Source: CALWOS01 sp963595735 (lineage in GTDB: Bacteria > Bacillota > Clostridia > Oscillospirales > Oscillospiraceae). From it: DNA of 64,000 nt. Position 1 is the stretch's first letter. Every line of letters starts with the position of its first letter. This document shows positions 35,849 through 43,670 of this stretch, piece after piece. The DNA is taken from contig CAVBJJ010000002.1 in the NCBI GenBank assembly GCA_963595735.1, positions 57,797 through 121,796 on the forward strand, given 5' to 3'. The notes beneath the pieces are model-generated. The model was not told the origin of the DNA. It did not search any database and saw only the letters and a list, made by a program, of their open reading frames with translations. The position numbers were made by a program, and so were the translations under genes.

Positions 35849-35998
35849 GCTTGGCTCTCCCTTTGGGAGAGCTGTCGCCGCAGGCGACTGAGAGGGTTTT
35901 GCAGGTAATCAAGTCCCCCGGGGTTCCTATGGTGTGGTCACTGTTTCCCCTCTCCACCTTCGCTACGCTCAGCCACCTCTCCCAGAGGGAGAGGCAAG
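35849..35998. mobile_element. MITE-like element with imperfect terminal inverted repeats (family B)
   Basis: The left end starts cttggctctccctttgggag and the right end, read in reverse, starts cttgcctctccctctgggag. Both continue into a related sequence ending gagaggg, giving imperfect inverted ends of about 48 bp that flank roughly 50 bp of unrelated DNA. Each end also folds on itself (CTCTCCC/GGGAGAG). The element has no coding capacity. A solo right end is at 24955. Confidence 0.72.
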
Positions 35999-36059
35999 AC
36001 TGTCGAAAAACAAACAGGCTGCGGAGCTTTCTGCTGCTTACCTGTTTTTCGACAGCCTC
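35999..36059. repeat. inverted repeat with family C motif
   Basis: actgtcgaaaaaca at 36000-36013 and tgtttttcgacag at 36042-36054 are inverted copies around a 28-base spacer. The same left motif follows the family B fragment at 25007 and occurs at 22353. Confidence 0.72.
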
Positions 36060-36159
36060 GGATTCACAGGGACTGCGCCCGCAGTCCCTGTTGGTTTCTT
36101 ACCATCCCTTATTTTGAAAAAACTGCGCTGCAAGCCGGCGCGAGAAAGGAAGATTTTCC

Positions 36160-36774
36160 ATGTCAATGAACGAGCAGTCCGTCCTGGAGTTCACCCAGGC
36201 GCTGGCCTCCAAATCCTCTGTCCCCGGCGGCGGCGGCGCATCCGCACTGGCAGGCGCATTGGGCATCGCCCTGGGCAGCATGGTGGGCAATTTCACCCTG
36301 GGCAAAAAGAAATACGCCGCAGTAGAACCCCTGATTCTCGCGCTGATGGAACAGGCGCAGCAGCTGCAGGAGCAGCTTTTGGAATGCGTAGACGAGGACG
36401 CGGTGGCGTTCCAGCCCCTGTCCCAGGCCTACGGCATCCCCAAGGACGACCCCTCCCGGGGCGTGATTTTGGAATACTGCCTCCACGATGCGGCGGCGGT
36501 ACCCATGAAGATCGCGGAGCTGGCCTGCAAGGCCATTTTGCTGCACAAGGAGTTTGCCGACAAGGGCAGCGCCATGATGGTCTCCGATGCTGGAACCGGG
36601 GTGGCGCTTTGTCTGGCGGCGCTGCGGGGCGCGGCGCTGAATGTTAAGGTCAACACCAAGCTCATGACCGACCGGGAGCACGCGGAAACGCTCAACGAGC
36701 GCGTGGACGCCCGGCTGGCGCAATACGAGAAGATCGCCAACGAGGTCTACGCCTCGGTTTACGGGAGGTTTTAA
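36160..36774 (+). CDS. fchA: methenyltetrahydrofolate cyclohydrolase (FchA, cyclodeaminase-like)
   Basis: 204 aa, one all-helical FTCD_C domain (formiminotransferase-cyclodeaminase family). In Clostridia free-standing members act as methenyl-THF cyclohydrolase, interconverting 10-formyl-THF and methenyl-THF. The conserved N-terminal SVPGGGGASALAGALGIALGSMV glycine-rich segment and the aspartate/leucine helix ECVDEDAVAF are present. GAAAGGA precedes the ATG. folD begins three bases after the stop. Its activity would complete the path that the neighbouring FolD seems unable to do alone. Confidence 0.9.
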   Translation: MSMNEQSVLEFTQALASKSSVPGGGGASALAGALGIALGSMVGNFTLGKKKYAAVEPLILALMEQAQQLQEQLLECVDEDAVAFQPLSQAYGIPKDDPSRGVILEYCLHDAAAVPMKIAELACKAILLHKEFADKGSAMMVSDAGTGVALCLAALRGAALNVKVNTKLMTDREHAETLNERVDARLAQYEKIANEVYASVYGRF

Positions 36775-36777
36775 GCC

Positions 36778-37629
36778 ATGGCAAAAATTTTGAAGGGCAG
36801 CGAAGTGACCGCCGCCATGAATGCAGCCATGACCGCCGATGTGGCCGCGCTGCTGGAAAAGAACATCACCCCTACGCTGGCAATTCTCCGGGTGGGCGCG
36901 CGGGATGACGACCTCTCCTATGAGCGCGGCGCCATGAAGCGCTGCGCTGCTGTCGGCGTGGCGGTGAAAAATGTAGTGCTGCCGGAGGATGTGTCCCAGC
37001 AGTCGCTGCTGGCGGAGCTGGAAGCGCTCAACCGCGACGACGCTGTACACGGAATTCTGGTGTTTCGCCCGCTGCCCAAGCATCTGGACGAGGAGGCCGT
37101 GCGCCAGGCGCTTGCGCCGGAAAAAGATGTGGATGGTATCACCGACCTGTCCCTCGCCGGGGTGTTCACTGGCTCCGGTACGGGCTTTGCCCCCTGCACC
37201 GCCCAAGCCTGCGTGGAGATCCTTGACCACTATGGCGTGGACTGCAAGGGGAAAAAGATTGTGGTCATCGGCCGCAGTCTGGTGGTGGGCAAGCCCGTCG
37301 CCATGCTCCTTTTGGCCAAGCACGCCACCGTTACCATCTGCCACACCCGCACGGTGGATCTGCCCGCTGTGACCCGGCAGGCGGACATTGTTATCGTGGC
37401 CGCCGGCAAGATGCAGACGGTGACCGCCGACTACTTTTCCCCCGGCCAGATCGTTGTGGATGTGGGCATCCACTGGAATGAGGCCGCCGGCAAGCTCTGC
37501 GGCGATGTCTGCTTTGACCAGGCAGAGCCGATCGTATCGGCCATCACCCCGGTTCCCGGCGGTGTAGGCGGCGTGACCACCGGCGTGCTGGTCAAGCATA
37601 CGGTAGAGGCGGCAAAGCGCCGCGCCTGA
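36778..37629 (+). CDS. folD: methylenetetrahydrofolate dehydrogenase, FolD family, probably without cyclohydrolase activity
   Basis: 283 aa. The NAD(P)-binding half with VIGRSLVVGKPVAMLLL and the final TPVPGGVGGVTTGVL are normal. In the catalytic half the usual YVxxK motif reads Y48-ERGA-52, so the cyclohydrolase lysine (Lys56 of human MTHFD1) is Ala, with a lysine two residues later at 54. GILVQLPLP reads GILVFRPLP, so the essential Gln is Phe96. Asp119 in KDVDG is kept. This predicts a dehydrogenase that makes methenyl-THF or the reverse but leaves cyclohydrolysis to FchA, encoded immediately upstream. Confidence 0.92.
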   Translation: MAKILKGSEVTAAMNAAMTADVAALLEKNITPTLAILRVGARDDDLSYERGAMKRCAAVGVAVKNVVLPEDVSQQSLLAELEALNRDDAVHGILVFRPLPKHLDEEAVRQALAPEKDVDGITDLSLAGVFTGSGTGFAPCTAQACVEILDHYGVDCKGKKIVVIGRSLVVGKPVAMLLLAKHATVTICHTRTVDLPAVTRQADIVIVAAGKMQTVTADYFSPGQIVVDVGIHWNEAAGKLCGDVCFDQAEPIVSAITPVPGGVGGVTTGVLVKHTVEAAKRRA

Positions 37630-37653
37630 GAACACTCCTTTCCCAAAAAAAAC

Positions 37654-37721
37654 AAAAGACTGTTGCCAGAAAGCAGCCTGCCGGAAACGGCCGGACATGC
37701 CCAGAGCAACAGTCTTTTTTC
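37654..37721. terminator. bidirectional terminator between folD and the ECF gene
   Basis: Outer stem AAAAGACTGTTGC / GCAACAGTCTTTT (13 bp) followed by TTTT, enclosing a smaller inner stem ccgg/ccgg. It ends about 14 bases before the stop of the converging minus-strand ECF gene. Confidence 0.85.
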
Positions 37722-37734
37722 GTTTCATATACCG

Positions 37735-40428
37735 CTAAGACTCCACAAGGCCATATTTGACCTTGATACGGTCGAGCTTTTCCAGCATTGGCTCACCGCC
37801 GAACCAGAGGAAAATAAAGGTGGCAAAGGCCTGGATGCAGTCCATGGGGAAACCGGAGATATAATAGGTCAGGATGATCTTCCAGTTGATCTCCGGACTC
37901 CACAGCAGCGCCGAGGCCGGGTTGATGATGCCGCCGTAAATCAAAATGGCGGCCAGCGCACCGAAGATGGCCATGGAGGCGCGGCTGCGGCGCAGCAGTC
38001 CTTTCCGAAACAGCACGCCGGCTAAAAAGCCGATGATGCCCATACAGAACATCTGCCAGGGTGTCCATGGTCCCTGTGAGAACATGACATTGGAGGCCAG
38101 CATGGTCATGGCACCCACCAAAAAGCCCGTTTCTCCGCCAAAGGCGATGCCGGCGATAATGACAACGGCCATGACCGGCTTGAACTGGGGCAACATGAAA
38201 AAGGCCGCGCGCCCTGCCACACCGATGGCGCAGAGCACCGCCAGGATCACCAGTTCCCTGGCCTGGGGCTTGCGCCCCTCGAACACCAGGAAGAAGGGGA
38301 TCATGCACTCCAGCAGCACCAGCAGGGAGATGAAGTAATACTTCCGGTTTGCCAGATAGAAATTGCCCACAAACAGCGTGAACGGAATGGCGATCAGGAT
38401 CAGCGCCGCCGCAACGGTCGTGCGCTTGGACAGCCGGCGCTGCTCCTTGGGCGTTTGGATATGCACCGGCGGTCTGGATCGTCTGCCCAGCGCCAGCGCC
38501 AGCACCACCAGCGCACCGATAAAAACACCGTAAAGTCGCAGCTGTCCAGCCGCCAGGCTGCTCATGCCGCCGCCCTGCATAATGGCGGTCAGGTCGGTCA
38601 CGCCAAGCACCTGCAAAAAGCTCAGCACCGCCGCGACCGCCGCGATCCCGGCCAGAACCTTGCGCCAGACCGGCAGTTTTGTGGGCTTCCAGTTGGTGCT
38701 GGTGTCCTCCGGCTCCGGCAGCTGGAACTCCTCCGTGGGCAAAGCCGGTTCCGCCGCGGGCGTTCCGCCGCAGGCGGTGATCACATCCTCCGCCGTGATG
38801 GCCTCCGGCAGCAGGCTGCGCGCCATCCGGTTGGCAGAGGTGGTGTAGAAGTTATTGCCGGAAAAGAATTCCCGCGGCCGGGCAGCCGTTACGATGCTGC
38901 CGTCAAAAAACAGAGCGCAGCGGTGGGCGTAGCGGGCGCAGAATTCCACATCGTGGCTGACCATCATCACCGTCACGCCCCGGTGCAGCAGCACCTGCAA
39001 AATCTCCGCAAAGGTCTGCTTGAACTCCGCATCCAGTCCCTTGGTCGGCTCGTCCAGCAGCAGAATATCCGGCTGCAGCAGCAGTACCTTTGCCAGCGCC
39101 GCGCGCTGCTGCTCGCCGCCGGAGAGGTCATAGGGATGCCGGTCGATCAGCTCCTCCAGACGGCACAGCTGCACCACCCGGCTCACCCGCTCCTCCTGCG
39201 CCTGCCGGGACAGCCGCTTTCCGGACAGGATCTCGTACAGATCCTCCCGGACGGTTTTTTTGACAAACAGCGCCTGGGGATTCTGGGGCAGAACGCCGAC
39301 GCTGCCATGGGTCTGCACCGTACCGCGATAGGGACGAAGCAGCCCCGCCATCAGCTTCATGCTGGTGGTTTTTCCGGTGCCGTTGCCGCCCAGCAGCGCC
39401 AGAAACTCCCCTTTTTGCACCGTCAGGGCAAGCCCCTTGACCACATCGGGCAGCTCCTTTTCATACTTGAACCAGAGATCCTCCACCACAATGGCCGGCT
39501 CCCCGGCGTAGTGATGCTGCCGCTCCGGCGGCAGCGCCTGCAGGGTCTGCCCGGCGGCAAAGCCACTCAGCCAGTCCCGCCCTTCCCGGACGGTGATGGG
39601 ACAGGGCGCGGCGCTCTCCACCCCCGCCCAGACGCGCATGGCCGTGGGCATGGCCAAAAACATGGCATGGCCGCTGGCTTTCAGCTGTTCGCCCACCTGG
39701 CGGGGGCTGCCGGTACACAGCAGCTGCCCCTTGTCCATGACCACCACCCGGCTTGCCAGAGGAAAAGCCTCCTCCAGGCGGTGCTCCGTGAGGATAATGG
39801 TCGTGCCCAACTCCCGGTTGATCTTCCCCACCGTGGCAAGGAAATCCGCCGCGGCAATGGGATCCAGCTGGCTGGTCGGCTCGTCCAGCACCAGTACAGA
39901 GGGCTGCATGGCCATGATGGCGGCCAGATTCAGCAGCTGCTTCTGGCCGCCGGAAAGCTCCGTTACATTTTTATAAAACCAGGTCTGTATGCCAAAAAAG
40001 CTGGCCATTTCCGCCACTCTCCGGCGGATGGTGGGCGTATCGTAGCCCAGGGATTCCAGTCCAAAGGCCAGCTCATGCCAGACCTTGTCCGTGACGATCT
40101 GGTTATCCGGCGACTGCTGGACAAAGCCGATGCGGGCGCTTTGGGTGCGCTGGTCGATCTCGTCCAGCGGGGTGCCCTCGAACAAAATTTCGCCCGTTCG
40201 TTCTCCATGGGGCGCCAGCACGGTCTTCATCTGCCGCAGCAGGGTGCTTTTGCCGCAGCCGGAGGGCCCGCACAGCACCAGGAACTCGCCCGGCTCCACC
40301 GTCAGGTTCAGATCCGTCAGCGTTTTTTTCCGCTGCTCCGGATAGGCAAAGTTCAAGCTGCGGATCGTAATGGCCGCGCCGGACTTCAGAGCGGCGCAGT
40401 TCAGATCTGCGAGGTGAGTTTCTTCCAT
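37735..40428 (-). CDS. ECF transporter fusion: two ATPase domains plus an S-component membrane domain
   Basis: 897 aa in one frame. Domain 1 (about 20-250) is an EcfA-type ATPase: Walker A GPSGCGKS at 54-61, Q-loop FVQQSPDNQ, signature LSGGQ at 158-162, DEPTSQLD at 182-189. Domain 2 (about 312-540) is a second ATPase: GGNGTGKT at 347-354, LSGGE at 435-439, DEPTKGLD at 459-466. From about 600 to the end are some eight or more hydrophobic segments, the last six resembling an ECF substrate-binding S component (FGGETGFLVGAMTMLASN, QGPWTPWQMFCMGIIG). The gene overlaps ecfT by 28 bases and has AAGGAGG at its ATG. Together they encode a complete vitamin-type importer. The substrate is unknown; the DUF4430 neighbour suggests a corrinoid. 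The longer frame to 40605 lies within ecfT and is rejected. Confidence 0.9.
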   Translation of the reverse strand: MEETHLADLNCAALKSGAAITIRSLNFAYPEQRKKTLTDLNLTVEPGEFLVLCGPSGCGKSTLLRQMKTVLAPHGERTGEILFEGTPLDEIDQRTQSARIGFVQQSPDNQIVTDKVWHELAFGLESLGYDTPTIRRRVAEMASFFGIQTWFYKNVTELSGGQKQLLNLAAIMAMQPSVLVLDEPTSQLDPIAAADFLATVGKINRELGTTIILTEHRLEEAFPLASRVVVMDKGQLLCTGSPRQVGEQLKASGHAMFLAMPTAMRVWAGVESAAPCPITVREGRDWLSGFAAGQTLQALPPERQHHYAGEPAIVVEDLWFKYEKELPDVVKGLALTVQKGEFLALLGGNGTGKTTSMKLMAGLLRPYRGTVQTHGSVGVLPQNPQALFVKKTVREDLYEILSGKRLSRQAQEERVSRVVQLCRLEELIDRHPYDLSGGEQQRAALAKVLLLQPDILLLDEPTKGLDAEFKQTFAEILQVLLHRGVTVMMVSHDVEFCARYAHRCALFFDGSIVTAARPREFFSGNNFYTTSANRMARSLLPEAITAEDVITACGGTPAAEPALPTEEFQLPEPEDTSTNWKPTKLPVWRKVLAGIAAVAAVLSFLQVLGVTDLTAIMQGGGMSSLAAGQLRLYGVFIGALVVLALALGRRSRPPVHIQTPKEQRRLSKRTTVAAALILIAIPFTLFVGNFYLANRKYYFISLLVLLECMIPFFLVFEGRKPQARELVILAVLCAIGVAGRAAFFMLPQFKPVMAVVIIAGIAFGGETGFLVGAMTMLASNVMFSQGPWTPWQMFCMGIIGFLAGVLFRKGLLRRSRASMAIFGALAAILIYGGIINPASALLWSPEINWKIILTYYISGFPMDCIQAFATFIFLWFGGEPMLEKLDRIKVKYGLVES

Positions 40429-41297
40429 TTTCGATCCTCCTTTCCATTCAAAATGACCGGCGTCAGGCACAGCGCCAGATACACCACCAGAAAGCTCACG
40501 GTCAGCCCGCTGGCCTCGATGTGCCGAATCGTGGGGAAATACCGCCACTGCAGACCGCCGGTGCGCCAGCCGCAAAGAATATAAAAACCGCAGAACAGCA
40601 GCCACAACAGGGCGTTTTTGTCCCGGTCGTCAAAGCGATAGATGGAAAAGGCCGTCCGTCCCGGCAGGCCATAGCCCCGGCTTTTCATACTGTCCGCCGT
40701 CTCGATGGCGTTTTCCAAAGCCCAGGTGAGCATGATGGAAAGGATGGTAAAGGCGGTGCGCAGCCGCTGGATCACGCTGCCGTTGGACACATCCCGCCCC
40801 ACACAGCGCTGCGCCTCCGTGACCACACCCAGCTGGTGCCGGAACTTGGGCACAAAGCGCAGGGTCATGCTCAGCACCAGGCTCAGCGCCGGGATCAGCC
40901 GACCGAAAAGATAGACAAATTTATCCGAGGTCATCACCGCCGTGTAGCAGGCAAACCAGCTGATGACCGCGATCAGCATGGCCGCCGCCGCGATCCCATA
41001 GGCGATGGATTCCAGCGTCAGGGGATTGCCGGAGGGCAGATAGGTCAAAATGGTCGCGCCCTCATGGTTAAAGGCCGGGTTGATAAAGGCTGTCAGCAGC
41101 AAAAGGGGAAGCATATACAAAAGGCTGAAGCGCACGGCTTTTTTCCCTTTGAGATACACATGGTAGCAAATGGCGCTGCCCAGAGAAATGGCCAGACAGG
41201 CCGGGTGCATAAAGCACATGGAAAACAGCAGCACCAGGCCGAAATATAAAAAGTTGATCACCGGGTGAAAGCCCGAAAAAGTATCACGGTTGGCCAC
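40401..41297 (-). CDS. ecfT: ECF transporter transmembrane coupling protein (T component)
   Basis: 298 aa with about six membrane segments. The EcfT/CbiQ family is recognised by the cytosolic coupling region with LSMTLRFVPKFRHQ and a later SMKSRGYGLPGRT, where the Ala/Ser-Arg-Gly motif docks in the ATPase groove. It links ATP hydrolysis by the fused ATPases to tilting of the S component. The start is GTG 41297 with GGGAGGTGG upstream. Its 3' end overlaps the next gene. Confidence 0.92.
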   Translation of the reverse strand: MANRDTFSGFHPVINFLYFGLVLLFSMCFMHPACLAISLGSAICYHVYLKGKKAVRFSLLYMLPLLLLTAFINPAFNHEGATILTYLPSGNPLTLESIAYGIAAAAMLIAVISWFACYTAVMTSDKFVYLFGRLIPALSLVLSMTLRFVPKFRHQLGVVTEAQRCVGRDVSNGSVIQRLRTAFTILSIMLTWALENAIETADSMKSRGYGLPGRTAFSIYRFDDRDKNALLWLLFCGFYILCGWRTGGLQWRYFPTIRHIEASGLTVSFLVVYLALCLTPVILNGKEDRKWKKLTSQI

Positions 41298-41314
41298 AGA
41301 GCCACCTCCCGATT

Positions 41315-41382
41315 TTGGATTGGCCAGAATACGCGGCGGATAAGCGAAGCTAAAAAAAGTCCCAGACTTTTGGGATAAGCTA
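41315..41382. repeat. dispersed repeat, family A copy 3
   Basis: ggccagaatacgcggcggat and the following aagcgaagctaaaaaaagtc match the core of the copy at 22471; the first palindrome arm is degenerate here (gattttggattggcc). The agtcccagact hairpin follows as in copy 2. It sits between the DUF4430 gene terminator and ecfT. Confidence 0.68.
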
Positions 41383-41417
41383 AAAAAGGCGCACCGCCGG
41401 TCGCGGTGCGCCTTTTT
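41383..41417. terminator. strong terminator after the DUF4430 gene
   Basis: AAAAAAGGCGCACCGC / GCGGTGCGCCTTTTT, a 12-bp GC stem with A and T runs on both sides. It lies just past the minus-strand stop at 41424 and would separate that gene from ecfT. Confidence 0.9.
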
Positions 41418-41423
41418 GCCTTG

Positions 41424-42404
41424 TTAACCGCCTGTAGAGTAAAATCCGCCCACATCTACACCCAGATCGCAGGTGTAGACCCAGTTGACCACATCGCCCT
41501 CTTGAAGCTGATAGCGGCTGCAGCCGTAATTGGGGAACCAGTCGTTTACCTTGTACATCCAACCGGACAGCTCGCCGCAGTCGAATTCATACAGGTTGTG
41601 GATGCCCTCAATATAGGCGCTGTTATACATGGGCGTGTTTTCAAACTCCATGTGGATCTTCTGCTGCTTGCAGGTGCGCTGGAGTACATTGAATACACTT
41701 TCGCCCTCATAGAAGGTGACCGTGGTGGGTGCCAGGATCCAGCCATCCTCCGGCACCAGCTCCACCTTGTCCGGATCCAGCCAGTCCATGTGCTTGAGGA
41801 TCGTGGCACAGGAAATGGACAGGGTGCAGGTGTGCGCCGTGTCGGTGATGGTGGCGTCCTGCGGCTCCACCGGCAGGGGCTTGCCCTCCGGAACCGGATC
41901 GGTCTGGTACTTGTCCTTGCCCGTGCTGGGGTCAATGACCATGCCATTGGCTTCCGAGTAGTCCTTGTCGCCCTTGGCCACGCCGGGGGAGGAGCCGCCG
42001 GCAATGGACGCTGCCGCGTTGATCTTCTCCTGGGCGCTCATGCCGCCCTCCGTGCCGCCAGGACGGGATTCGATACCACTTCCGGCCTTGGTGCTCGTGC
42101 CCTTGGAATCGGTCGTGCTTGTCTTTTCCGTTGTGTCGGTTTTCTTCGCCTTTTTGGGCGTTTTTTCCGGCTTTTCGGCGGTGTTGTCGTCCTCTATGGG
42201 AGATTTTGTCTCCTCTACCTTCGGGGCGGTTCCCGTTTTCTCCGCCGGGACGGGGGCTGCATCCTGCGCCACGGTCTGCTCACCCTTTGCGCTCCAGCCC
42301 TGCAGGCCGGGGGCGTTGCCGCCGTACCAGAACGCACCGACCAGAATCGCCACGACCACCGCTGGCAAAATCACCTTCCACTTATTTTTTTTGAACCAAT
42401 TCAT
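41424..42404 (-). CDS. membrane-anchored DUF4430 (transcobalamin-like) domain protein
   Basis: 326 aa. One N-terminal membrane segment (about 9-28), then a long Lys/Thr/Glu/Ser-rich spacer (about 35-175) that would cross the wall, then a C-terminal DUF4430 domain (about 190-326): CTLSISCATILKH, ILAPTTVTFYEGESVFNVLQRTC, YIEGIHNLYEFDCGELSGWMYKVNDWFPNYGCSRYQLQEGDVVNWVYT. This domain has the fold of the C-terminal half of intrinsic factor and transcobalamin. It could present a ligand to the ECF transporter encoded downstream; that link is inference. A strong terminator separates them. ATG 42404 has AAGGAG nearby. Confidence 0.85.
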   Translation of the reverse strand: MNWFKKNKWKVILPAVVVAILVGAFWYGGNAPGLQGWSAKGEQTVAQDAAPVPAEKTGTAPKVEETKSPIEDDNTAEKPEKTPKKAKKTDTTEKTSTTDSKGTSTKAGSGIESRPGGTEGGMSAQEKINAAASIAGGSSPGVAKGDKDYSEANGMVIDPSTGKDKYQTDPVPEGKPLPVEPQDATITDTAHTCTLSISCATILKHMDWLDPDKVELVPEDGWILAPTTVTFYEGESVFNVLQRTCKQQKIHMEFENTPMYNSAYIEGIHNLYEFDCGELSGWMYKVNDWFPNYGCSRYQLQEGDVVNWVYTCDLGVDVGGFYSTGG

Positions 42405-42460
42405 AGTATGCTCCTTGCTCTAATAAAAAACCACAACGCTTTTTCCACTTTGGTTTATTC

Positions 42461-42489
42461 ATTATACCAATACTTTCCTCTGTTTGCAA
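42461..42489 (-). promoter_or_regulatory. promoter of the DUF4430 gene
   Basis: On the minus strand TTGCAA (42484-42489) and a perfect TATAAT (complement at 42461-42466), 17-bp spacer, about 50 bases from the start. No cobalamin riboswitch B12 box was found in the leader. Confidence 0.74.
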
Positions 42490-42570
42490 CAGCGCCAAGA
42501 CGATTTTTCGCGCCAAATGTTTCCCATCCCCAAATTGGAAAAGTTTCTTCCCCTTTTTCGCACAATATAG

Positions 42571-42576
42571 TATAAT
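42571..42576 (+). promoter_or_regulatory. -10 element upstream of the TAXI-gltS operon
   Basis: TATAAT lies 34 bases before the start codon in an AT-rich run (atatagtataatatag). No convincing -35 hexamer is present at the right distance, hinting at activator dependence. Confidence 0.5.
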
Positions 42577-42609
42577 ATAGGAGAGTTTATCACTAGGGAG
42601 TATTATTAC

Positions 42610-43659
42610 ATGAGAAAAAACAAACGACCGGGCAAGCTTTTGCCCCTGCTGTTGCTGGCCGCCCTCGCCCTGTGCCTGAGCGCCTGCGGCACATCCGGCC
42701 CCAAAGAAACCGGCAGTCCCAAGGCGGAAACCATCCGTTTTGGCACCGGCGGCATCGGCGGCAGCTATTACAGCTACGGCAACGCCCTTGCCCAGACCGC
42801 CGCGGACGCAGTGGAAGGACTGGATTTTACCGTAAAGTCCACCGCCGGCTCCGCCGCCAACCTGCGCCTGCTCCAGGGCGGATTCCTGCAAATGGCTATC
42901 GTCCAGAACGACACGCTCTATGATGCCTGGAACGGCACGGGGCTGTTTGCCGACAATGCCTGCCAGAGCATCGGCGCCATCGCCGGGGTCTATACGGAAA
43001 CCTGCCAGATCATCGTCCCGGCAGACTCCGAGATCCAAACTGTGGCCGATTTAAGCGGCAAACGCGTTTCCGTAGGCGAGGAGGAATCCGGCGTGCTGCA
43101 AAACGCCCGGCAGATCCTGCTGGCAAATGGCCTGACGGTGGATATGCTGGAGGCTCGCTATCTCTCCTTTGCCGATGCCGCAGCCGCCATGGAGCAGGGC
43201 GAGCTGGACGCCTTTTTCATCACCGGCGGCGCGCCCATCACGGCCGTTGCCACTCTGGCGGAAAAGCAGCCCATCCGCCTGCTTTCTCTGGATGAGGACA
43301 CGCTGGCGCAAATGCAGAAGCTGTATCCCGCCTATTCCCTTTGCACCATCCCCGCCGGAACCTATGCCGGAATGACGGAGGATGTGCGCACCTTGGGCAT
43401 CAAAGCCGTTCTGGTAGCTGACAGCGATCTGGACAATGATACCATTCGCGCCATTACGGAAACGCTGTTTACCCGCAGCAGTGCCATCCAGTACGCCACC
43501 AGCACCGACACTGCGCCGGACGCGACCTTTGCCACGGAGGAGATCGCGATTCCCTTTCATCCCGGTGCTGCCGCGTACTATCAGCAGCAGGGACTTTCCG
43601 TTCTCACCGGCAGCACAGACGGCACAGACCGGGTCTATGCCAGCCAGGATCAGAAGTAA
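42610..43659 (+). CDS. TAXI-family solute-binding lipoprotein
   Basis: 349 aa. Lipoprotein signal with lipobox LSAC and the modified cysteine at residue 26. The rest is a TAXI (TRAP-associated extracytoplasmic) binding protein: IRFGTGGIGGSYYSYGNALAQ near 41, AGSAANLRLLQGGFLQMAIVQND, and the hinge region LSGKRVSVGEEESGVLQNARQILLANGL. TAXI proteins bind small carboxylates such as glutamate or 2-oxoglutarate. Normally they sit beside TRAP membrane subunits; here a GltS permease follows 11 bases after the stop and no TRAP DctQ/DctM-like gene is present. Confidence 0.92.
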   Translation: MRKNKRPGKLLPLLLLAALALCLSACGTSGPKETGSPKAETIRFGTGGIGGSYYSYGNALAQTAADAVEGLDFTVKSTAGSAANLRLLQGGFLQMAIVQNDTLYDAWNGTGLFADNACQSIGAIAGVYTETCQIIVPADSEIQTVADLSGKRVSVGEEESGVLQNARQILLANGLTVDMLEARYLSFADAAAAMEQGELDAFFITGGAPITAVATLAEKQPIRLLSLDEDTLAQMQKLYPAYSLCTIPAGTYAGMTEDVRTLGIKAVLVADSDLDNDTIRAITETLFTRSSAIQYATSTDTAPDATFATEEIAIPFHPGAAAYYQQQGLSVLTGSTDGTDRVYASQDQK

Positions 43660-43670
43660 GGAGGCCGCCA

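Larger units (their letters stand above)
35816..36159. other. 344-base gap between fhs and fchA holding repeats
   Basis: It contains a MITE-like element at 35849-35998 and a long inverted repeat at 35999-36059. The final 100 bases before fchA show only its ribosome binding site (GAAAGGA). There is no obvious terminator, so fchA and folD may be read from the fhs promoter. Confidence 0.7.

Noticed and set aside
38455..40584. 709-codon open frame opposite the ECF fusion gene
   Set aside because: Shadow of the two ATPase domains; Gln/His/Arg-rich composition.
42405..42609. Cobalamin riboswitch upstream of the DUF4430 gene
   Set aside because: No B12 box (GCCACTG) on either strand of the gap, and the promoter leaves only about 50 bases of leader.
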